The position numbers were made by a program, and so were the translations under genes. Source: Apostichopus japonicus (taxonomy: Eukaryota; Echinodermata; Holothuroidea; Aspidochirotida; Stichopodidae). Taken from it: a stretch of 64,000 nucleotides of DNA. The notes under the pieces are model-generated. The model did not search any database and was not told the origin of the DNA. It saw only the letters and a list, made by a program, of their open reading frames with translations. Below are positions 1 to 9,600 of the stretch, piece by piece (position 1 is the first letter of the stretch; every line of letters starts with the position of its first letter). Location of the stretch: assembly GCF_037975245.1 (NCBI RefSeq), contig NC_092576.1, positions 40,430,111 to 40,494,110 on the forward strand, written 5' to 3'.

Positions 1-367
1 TCTTCAAAATGTCAACATCAGAATGGGTTATATGTATGAGAGGATATCTTGAGGAACGAAATTAACATTGAAATGTTGTAGACAGTTAGAAACCAGTGAT
101 ATTATTCTAAGGGTGTACTTTTATACCATATTTTATTACATGTTAAACAATTGAAGTCCATCAATTAAACAGACTGACTGAACGACAGATGGTGTCGAAT
201 GTCACCCAATTTAACAACTTTAACATATTCCAATGTGTATTTCTTGTAAACCGGATACTAGGGAAATGTTATAAACACTAATTTTTAGGGTTTTTATTCC
301 TCTTAGATTATGAATATGTAGATTACTGTCTATATAACGTGGTGAACGGATTTTCTTTTTAGCTTAC
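1..367. other. Intronic left edge, no feature seen
   Basis: This stretch lies just downstream (minus sense) of the last visible exon of the minus-strand Ig gene, so it should be the start of that gene's fourth intron. I see no exon, repeat or RNA gene in it. The next exons of the gene, which would show whether it has a transmembrane segment and a NACHT domain, are outside the window. Confidence 0.5.
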
Positions 368-667
368 CAGACAGAGTAACTGTCGTGGTGACAAATGTTG
401 TGAGATCACATTCTCCGTCTCGTCGTTGTGTACTCGTACATGTAATATTCTCTTCTTTCAGCGGTTTTATCAAAACAAACGATATTCTTCTGGACGTATT
501 TGTGGTTAGTGCCATTTCAGTCACAACTTCATTGCGGTCATTGAATGATAACACTGCTGTAGGTCTTGCACCATCAGCATGACAAATGACTGTTAAATTC
601 TCTCCAGCAGTAACATAATTCTTCTCAGTTCTTTCTCCATTCAAAGTAATGTAAAGCTGTGGAAATA
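368..667 (-). CDS. Exon 4 of minus-strand Ig gene: C-like Ig domain
   Basis: The acceptor is ATGAAAG/TATTT and the donor GTCTG/GTAAGC, phase 1 at both ends. The module starts VFPQLYITLNGE and has cysteines in LTVICHADGARP and ENITCTSTQRR. It has phenylalanine (VLSFND) where a core tryptophan is usual. A competing acceptor 11 bases further in (CCACAG) would break the shared V-x-P start, so I chose the upstream one. Confidence 0.75.
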
Positions 668-3600
668 CTTTCATCAGCAAAAGAAGCACATATGTAATAT
701 TATAATCTGCTCTCGTTTAATGTGGAATTATTACGATACTTGTATATTGTATTTGAATATTGAGCACAACAGACTGGAAAACAGATAATTCTCCAGTTTT
801 GGAGTTAAACGTAAAACAGTAAGATATTACTAAATATAATCAAGTGAACATATGTGAACGCTCTGGAAGTTAACAAAAATAATTTCCAAAGAAAACCTGT
901 TTATAATACCGACTAATATTTGCTCTAACATTTACAAAGTTGCGGGAATTCAATTCAACGATATTTTGTTTGCCATCTCTTTGCTTCTTAGTGTGCTGTG
1001 ATATATGATACTGTTAACTTACCATAGGTATAGAGTGACACTCCCACATGGTACTCTGATGATGTCACACTATTGCCATAGCAGGATATCGATTCATTTA
1101 CTTGTGTCGGTATATAATCCAGCAGAGATTTTGAATGATATAGTGGTGTATCACCTTCTGAAACATTAGTCTGTGTATAAATCCTATCGCGATCATTTAT
1201 AACCCAGGAAAGGTTCACCTTCGGCTTCGAGTCCCAAGCAAAGCACGTTATAACCGTCAGCTCATACTGGGGAACCCAGACGTAAGATTGATTAAGTGGA
1301 AATTCATTGATCTTCAGTGACATCCTTGGAGGTACTGCGTAAATTAAAGAAGTAAACATTTCTGTGAACGATTTGACAAAGAAGACACTTTTTCCAAGTT
1401 TGAGAACTTGCGTCGCTGTTGTAAAAGGGTACATGTTGACGCTAACCCGCCCCCCCCCCCTTCCTGCAATCACGCGGTTAGCAGCTTGTCTACGTTGAAA
1501 ATATATAACTGAGGATTTTTATGAGAAAATTCGCAGGAAGGTTGTCGTTACGTTAAATTTGTATAAACAATTTTGATAAATTATCTGTATTACCCCACGT
1601 GAGCTAAATTGCATCTACTCAAAATATTAACACTAATGTAATACACATATACTCAGCAAAACCACATCAATCATGTCATTAACACTTGCTTCTATTATTG
1701 TCGTTACTGACTACATTCTTGATAATATGGACAAGTGTCAGAATAATAGTGCTGTGTTGTTGGACCTAAAAAAGGCCTTTGATGCAGTCAACCATGAGGT
1801 TCGTATACGTAAATTATCATATTATGGGATACGGGATGATGAGCTGACCTGATTCTCTAATTGCATGCCAAATAGAGAACAAACTACTATTATTGATGAG
1901 GGTAAATCTGATGCAAACCTGTTACACTTGGTTACCCTATGAATCAATATTAGATCCACTATTGTTTCTCATTTTTATTAATGACCTTCCTAATGTAGTT
2001 TCGAATTGTAAGGTTTTTCTTGATATTGATGATGATGCCATCATGCATAGTTCAAGAAAAGGAATCAGATATTGAAAGTGTCATAAAGTTGGACTTGAAA
2101 GCTGTTTCTGATTGGATGAACACTTATAAGCTGATACTTAATGCTTCTTAAACCAAGGTTATGACGTTTGGTTCTTCTCAAATTATAAAAAAAAAAACAT
2201 GTTAATCCCCTCAATGTAAAGCTTGATAATGATATTCTTGGAAATATGTATTTATTCAAATACCTTGGAATTTGGCTCGACTCGTTTCTTAAATGGGAAT
2301 AAACATAATGACGACATTACTGCAAAAATATCACAGAAACTGGACATTCTAAAAAAAATTAGTTAAAGTAGGAACGATAGTGACAGAAAAAAAAATCTCT
2401 CGTTTTCATATATCATGTAGTTTATATTTTACCAAGCAACATATTTTTTTTAATTTTCCAAATAGCACACCGGAAAGTTATAAAAAAGGGAATTAAAACA
2501 TCGTCTTTTCGTCTCCGTAATCTAGGAATTTGCAAACACTGCAAAGACCTTGAACAGCCCTCAGGTCAGTGAATGACGTCACTGTGATGATCTTTTCTGT
2601 TGTGAACTGTTCAGTACGGAGCTGTGCGTGCATTTCGTGTCAGCATAACTGTTATTTTCCGGCGTAATGTTCAAGACATAAAGAGATAATGAATATCATG
2701 GTGTTTCTTGATTTCTTCACCACGTGTTTCCAAATTTTTTTTTACGAAATTTGCGGCGATTTTGCAACGATTTCCCAATATCTGAGAACGTAACTCGCAA
2801 GCTGTCCCAAAGTAACGTAAATCTCAAGATCACGTTTTTGGCGGGTTTGATACAGAGTGATGTATGAATGTGCTCACTTACCAGTCAAACTGGCACAATA
2901 ACAGTAGTGATGATAGTCTCAAACGTAGTTTAGTATAACATCCGAAAGAAAATCCAAAGTTCTAAACAAAGTAGATTCGCTTGTATGCACTAGGCCTACT
3001 GTAAAACATAAACGTTCCTTGTTCCGTGCGTCATTAAATCCAACAGAAAGGTTTCATTGAGCTTAAAATACAACCGCATTTGAACTCAATCGAGTAGTTA
3101 GTCTAGCTCGAACAATTTTCTCACTACATGCAATGCCTATTGCGTTTATTCACATGCATGCCTCGTGGTTTGGGCTTCAGGAGGAGGCTAGCCCAACTTC
3201 ACGTAGATCCGCAAACGTTACTTTCACACTGTGCAAACATAAGTGGCAGTGTGCGCTACCGTAAGTAATACACGATGTTTTGTTTCGCTCGAGCATGCAC
3301 ACATTTCCTATTCGTATTACGTTTAAAGTGGTTTGGAGGGTATGAACACATCTCTGCCCAAAAAGACTCTGCCTAAGCGACGTCTATGCCCCAATTGAAA
3401 TTTGCACGTGGATTCTCTCCTCACATAATCAACCTATAGGTTGTTCACGTCTGACATGTCTTCTAGTTCCAACACTTACTGTTGCATTTATCGGGATATA
3501 TATAAATAATGCGGCATAAAAGCATCAATCTTTCAAACTGTTTTTACTTTAGTGACCTTGCCACACGCAAATTTCAATTGGGCTCGAGATGGCCCTATGA

Positions 3601-6600
3601 CCGATTATTCCGTAATTTACATTGGGGCAGTCGGCTTCACTAAAGCGACAAGAAAAAGCAGGAACAATAACACCTAATTAAAATTAGACCGTTAAATGTC
3701 TCACGCAGTGTATCAAATCTCCTCTATGGTTTAGGTTTTTTGTCGAGTCCAATATAGAGTAGGTTGCAGCTAAACTTACACACTAAGTGCACACTGCTGA
3801 AGTACACTACACCGAGCTCACTTTTTTATCATCATAATGACGTCACATGTCACTGTAGATCACGTGATCACCATATCGCTGTTCGCGAAAAGCCTAATTT
3901 TTGTTTAAAAAATCAACGAGTTTAGGATTTTTTTTAAGCCTTTCCGAGCATCGGATTGACTTGAATTTTCACATGTGTAATATGGAAACCAACTAGAATA
4001 CTCTTGAATAAAATCGTATTTTTTCGTCGATGCTGAAAAATCACTATCGTTTATCTTTAATGTGTTGACCAGCATACACGTAATACTATTTACAACGCTC
4101 TAATTGTACCCCATATTGATTATCGTCTGCCGTTTGGATAACAGCGACTAATAATTGGTTGACAAGGTTCAGGTTCTTCAACATCTTGTAGCTACATTAG
4201 TCATGTGGTATGGGCTTCGAGATGTGCATTTTTACAGACATTTTTGCTGAATTGAATGGCTAAATGTCCGTCAACGTGCATTTTATTTCAGGAATATTCT
4301 AATGTATATATGTGTCCACGGCCTGGCTCTAGATTACCTTACTGGTAATACAATTCTACTGAGAGATTGCCATTCGTACAGAACTAGATCTAGCTGCTCT
4401 ACTGATAGTTTACTTGCTCCTATTATATCTGGGAATGGCAAAAGGTCCTTCAAATTTTCTGGAGGCAGGTCGTGGAACAGTCTTCCCACATGTTTGAAAT
4501 GTTTGCCAAATGTTAATACTTTGAAATGCAATATGAAAACTTATATATTTTGTTTTGATGTTTGATATTTGTTTGTCTATCTTTTTGCCGTTTACCATGT
4601 TTCTACTGAATAATATTGCATACGTATTTTGTATTGAGGGCTCCTCTGGAAAGTAGTGCTTCTGCACTGAACAGGACTACCCTCATTAAATAATGCAACA
4701 ATAAAAATAAAAATAAATTAGCTTTCGTATCATATCGAAAAGTTATTTTGAAAATTACCGACTGACGTGAACTACGCTTACACCCTACCAGTACATAAAC
4801 AGCATGTCAATGATCCAACACACCAATATATTAACCCAATTTCCAAGATATTATTCAATCTGTTGTATTGATATGTGTGTGTAATTATAGAGAGTCATGC
4901 AGCAACAGAGAAAACGTTCGCAAAACGGATTCATCAACCTTATTAAATGTAAAATAAATGAAAGCTGCAACTCAGAATGGCCAAGGCACATGAACAAATA
5001 AAGCTTGTACGCGTTATTACTGGTAAATATAACAATTGAATTGCATGTAACCCTCTCAATTTCTTTTTTTGTAAATAGTCCTTGTTGTAAAATTAATAAC
5101 AGGGTAAAGTGTAACACCGTCTATAAACAATATGCCAACTGTGCTTAGTCTATATCACATACGAAATATCCGAAACGAAAGCGCACAAAAACCCAACTTA
5201 CTTGCACTTTAAGTTTCTCTTTCTTTTCTATCTAAACTTGCTCATTTGTTTTTCGTATGATTAAGCTACACGTGTTATAATATTGCGGTTTATAATGTCA
5301 AGACCCAGTCTGTAGTTATCAAAGAAACCGCCATTTTGTTTTTGCTTAACAACAAAAAAACAGTATGTCAACTAGTTCTCCGTCTATGTCACATACGTAA
5401 CTTTCCCAAAATTAGAGCAAGAAAACTTAATTTACTTGCAGTTTAAGTTTTTTTTTTTTACCTCGTTAATTTTTGTTCGTATCAATAAACAACATATGTT
5501 GTGATAATGCTTATACCTTTAACTTATAGCTTCAAAACCCAGGTCTGTTTAAGGACGGCCTTAGTTATAAAATAAATAGGTGTTTTCTTTCTTTGTTATT
5601 TCTTAAAAAAAAAAACAGAAATGATGTTCGTCTGTGTTTATAATACAGCTTTTTTAATCATTATGTTGTAAGGTTAATCTACTATGCCTGTCATGGGTAT
5701 GACGTTAAGCTACAACCAGGCAGAGTGGGGAGTCTGTGTGTGGGGTTAGTCAGTCCCAGGCTAACGTCCTATAAAAAGCGCACAAGAAGCCATTTTTACC
5801 TACAATGTGATTGGCGGGTCGGTCGGCGCCATAAAACCGAGCGGGCCCATGGGTTGGGTTTGGAGCAGTCTGCATGGCGGAATTGGCGTTCTACGGTATT
5901 GAAGGCATGCAGCAGCACCTGCAGTAGGTGTGCGTGTAGTAAAGGGCGGTTGTACTTGATAGTATGTTCCGGCCAGCTGCATCCGTAGCGGTGTGACGTC
6001 CCAGCGGATTATTAGTCTAAAATTCTCTTGTATTTGAATGATGTATGATAATGAACAGAACGTTATGGAGTCCGCAATTAGGACCCCCAGGGTTGACCGT
6101 GCTCCTAGAGCTACTGGGGAAGGATCAATTCCAGATAGGAGCTCTGAGACATACAATGACGAGCCACGCTTAAACTCATTTGAGAGGCATGGTTCTGATA
6201 CTTCTCAGGCAACTTCTGGTAGAGGTCAACGATATCTGAACATCGCAACATGGAATGTCCGTACTTTGAATGATTGTGGCAAATTACATCAGGTCCGCAT
6301 GGAAGCAGGGCGTTTGAGTTTGGATGTACTAGGGCTTGCAGAAGTTAGATGGACATCATCTGGACAGGTGAATACAAATGGATAGATGTTCTACTACACA
6401 GGCGATGACAAAGTTCACCAAAGAGGTGTGGGTTTCCTTGTAGCACCAAAGACTGTCAAAACGGTACTGAAAGTTCAACCAATTTCAGATAGAATTATTG
6501 TGATCCGTCTCAATGCAAAGCCACAGCCAATGACAATTATCCAGATCTACATGCCAACATCTGAGGCAGAAGATGATGAGGTGCTTTCGATATATGCAAT

Positions 6601-9600
6601 GTTGCAAAAGGTAGTGGATGATTGTCCAAAGAAAGACCGTCTTGTGGTGATGGGAGACTTCAATGCTCAAATTGGTGCAAATCGCCAGCACATGTCCTGT
6701 GGAAAGTTTTGTGTCGGAGAAGGTAATGACCGGGGGCAAATGATCCTTGACTGGCTCAGTGATAACAAATTAATTGCTGTAAACACCTGCTCTCAACACA
6801 GAAAGAACCAGTTGTATACTTGGTGCTTCCCTGGAGGTCAATGGAAAAACCAAATTGACTTCATTGCCATAAGGCTACGTGACAGAAGAGAATGCAAGGA
6901 TAGCAGGGCATTACGCAGTGCTGACTGTGGTTCAGACCACCAACTAGTTCGGATGAACTGAAGGGACGCAGTTGGAACAACAAAAAACTGCTTACCAAGA
7001 AGCTCAAGCTAAATCTGGAACAGTTGAAAGATCCAGTCACTGCAGCTGCATTCGAATCCAGTGTCAAAGGTCATCTAAAAGGCAAGGATGTCACATGGCC
7101 AGTTTTGGCAGATGCACTAACTTCAGCAACAAAAGAACATTGTCCAGTTGTAAGGAAGACAGAGAAATCGTGGATAAATGACCCAGACTGCAAAGACTTG
7201 ATTGAACAAAGACGACAAGCGAAACTTTCAAGGCGCAGATTACAGAAACCTATGCAAATCTGTCAAGACAGTATGTCGCAAGGCAAAAGGGAAGTGGTTG
7301 GCTGGTTTGAGTGCTGAGGCAGATCAATCATTCAGGTCAGGAAATACCAAGCGTACCTACCAGCTGATAAAGCAGATTAGTGGGAGGAGATCTCCTCAGC
7401 CAGGCATTGGTATCAAGGATAAGAATGGGGAGATGCTTTATGAAGCCGATAAGATCAAAGACCGATGGTTAGAGTATGACACACAACTCTTTAGCTCAGA
7501 CCTACCAGGGCACACTCCTGATGAACATCCACCAGAAGCACTGGAACCAGAAGTTATGCCAAGTGAAATTAGAGCAGCTATAAAGAAACTGAAGGTTGGC
7601 AAAGCGGCTGGTCTGGATGGGACTTCTGGAGAAATGATAAAGGCAGGAGGAGAGATCGTAGTACAAGCCATGAAAACAATAAGTGATAACATCTGGAGGA
7701 CTGGTGTTTGGCCAAGCGACTGGACACAATCTGAAATTATTACCCTACCAAAGGTACCAGGAACACAGGACTGCTCCAAGCATAGAGCCATCAGTTTGTT
7801 GTGCCACGCTTCTAAATTGCTGCTGGAAGTTATTCGTAACAGGTTAGCACACTTTGTAATGCCACAGATCGCTGATCCTCACCATACGTAACATCATTGA
7901 GAAAACAGTGACAAGACAAGATCAACAACTGTGGCTGATGTTTGTTGATTACAGCAAAGCCTTTGACACAGTCAACCATGCTGTCCTGTGGAAAACTCTC
8001 TTGGATTATGGCACACCTAAACACCTATCTCTGGCTACTGGAGAAACTATACTCAGAAGCTACTGGAGTTATTAGAGTCGAAGATAACCACACAGACCAG
8101 TTTCCATTTGAGAAAGGAGTTCGTCAGGGCTGCATTGTGTCCCCCTTGCTTTTCAATGCCTGAGGTGAAGCCATCTTGCGACAGGTGAAAGAGACACTAG
8201 ATGAAAGATCGGGTAGCATTGTTGGTGGAAGAGCAATATGGAATATACGCTATGCTGATGACACCACACTGATTGCACGCTCAAAAACGGAACTGGAAAA
8301 GCAAGCAGTAGAATTGGAGAAATGCAGCCACCCCTTTGTTCTCCATATAAACTCAGCCAAAACTCATGTTATGGTTCATGGTAGCAAAGAACAGATCTTT
8401 CTTGGCGGAAGTGCAATCAACCAGGTAGACAGCTTCGAATACCTTGGCTCAATGGTAAGGATTGATGGAGACTCTACACCAGAGATTTGTACTAGGTTGG
8501 CAATTGCAAGAGATGCCACCAGCCAACTAATTGGATTGTGGAAGGCAAAAGAGATCAGCATGAAACTGAAGAAACAGCTGGTGAAATCTCTTGTGTGGAG
8601 TGTTGCTCTCTATGGTGCAGAAAGTTGGGCATTAAAACAGAATGACATGAAGAAAATAGAATCATTTGAGCTGTGGGTGTGGCGTAGAATGCTTCAGGTC
8701 AGCTGGAAAGATAGAAAGACAAATGCTTGGATCTGCCAAAGGGTAGGAGTTTCAGAAGAGGAAGGTCTACTTGTCCAGTTAAGGAAGAGGAAGCTGTCCA
8801 TGTATGGACATTGGAAGCGCCGATCAGATAGCCTAATTCAGATGACAGTAGAAGGAGAAGTAGAAGGGAAGGCCAGGCCAGGCCAGGACGTAGGAAAACA
8901 GGATGGATCGATAACATCAAGAAGTGGACAGATGGAGGAATGGCCGTGGCAAGAGCAAAGGCAAACAAGAGAATGCCGACGGTTCTATGAGGACTATGGC
9001 AAAACAGCAGCAGCAGCCTTGAAGGTTAAATCACTCATGTTTAACATTATTAACAAGAAAAGATGCTTCGTTGAACACCATTCCTGTAATGAAAAAGTCC
9101 AGTCATACAATACGTCTATTCATATTCATTATCCTCGGAAGAGTAAGTCAAATATAGTTTTTAATTATTTAAGATACAGTCAACCTAGACATTTGAAATG
9201 TATTGTAACTTCTAAAATTGGAATTGTTATTTTTCTATACTGAATACAAATGGGTAAGAAAGTGTTTCTTGACCAATGTTAAGGACAGTGTATGACTTTA
9301 TTATAAATATTGTGACAGAGAGTAATGTCGTCCATTTTCCATTTTGACAAGTAATTACAAACAAAATTCATCATAATCATGCATACTTGTCTTGTCCCTA
9401 CACAGTGTTGCGTCCACTGATTCAAGGAATACTACGAGTGAGAGAAAAACAGTTGAGAATAGTAGGCAAGGAGTATCGTTAACGTAGACCTTAATAACAC
9501 GAGATCGATAATCAGTCTTAGCATTGCTTTTACATCTGTATGTGCACTACATGTATTGAAAGCTAATTTGTAGTAAAAAGCTACATAATGTGAAACTGAT

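Larger units (their letters stand above)
5700..9050 (+). mobile_element. RTE-type non-LTR retrotransposon, full-length-like but inactive
   Basis: The element has a GC-richer 5' region (about 5700-6040), an AP-endonuclease-like domain and a reverse transcriptase in order, as in RTE/BovB-like non-LTR retrotransposons. Its product would nick chromosomal DNA and copy its own RNA in place. The reading frame is broken by in-frame stops near 6383 and 8161 and by frame changes near 6957, 7210, 7890, 8020 and 8880, so this copy is dead. It lies antisense in intron 2 of the minus-strand Ig gene. The exact ends and a target duplication could not be fixed by eye. Confidence 0.8.
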
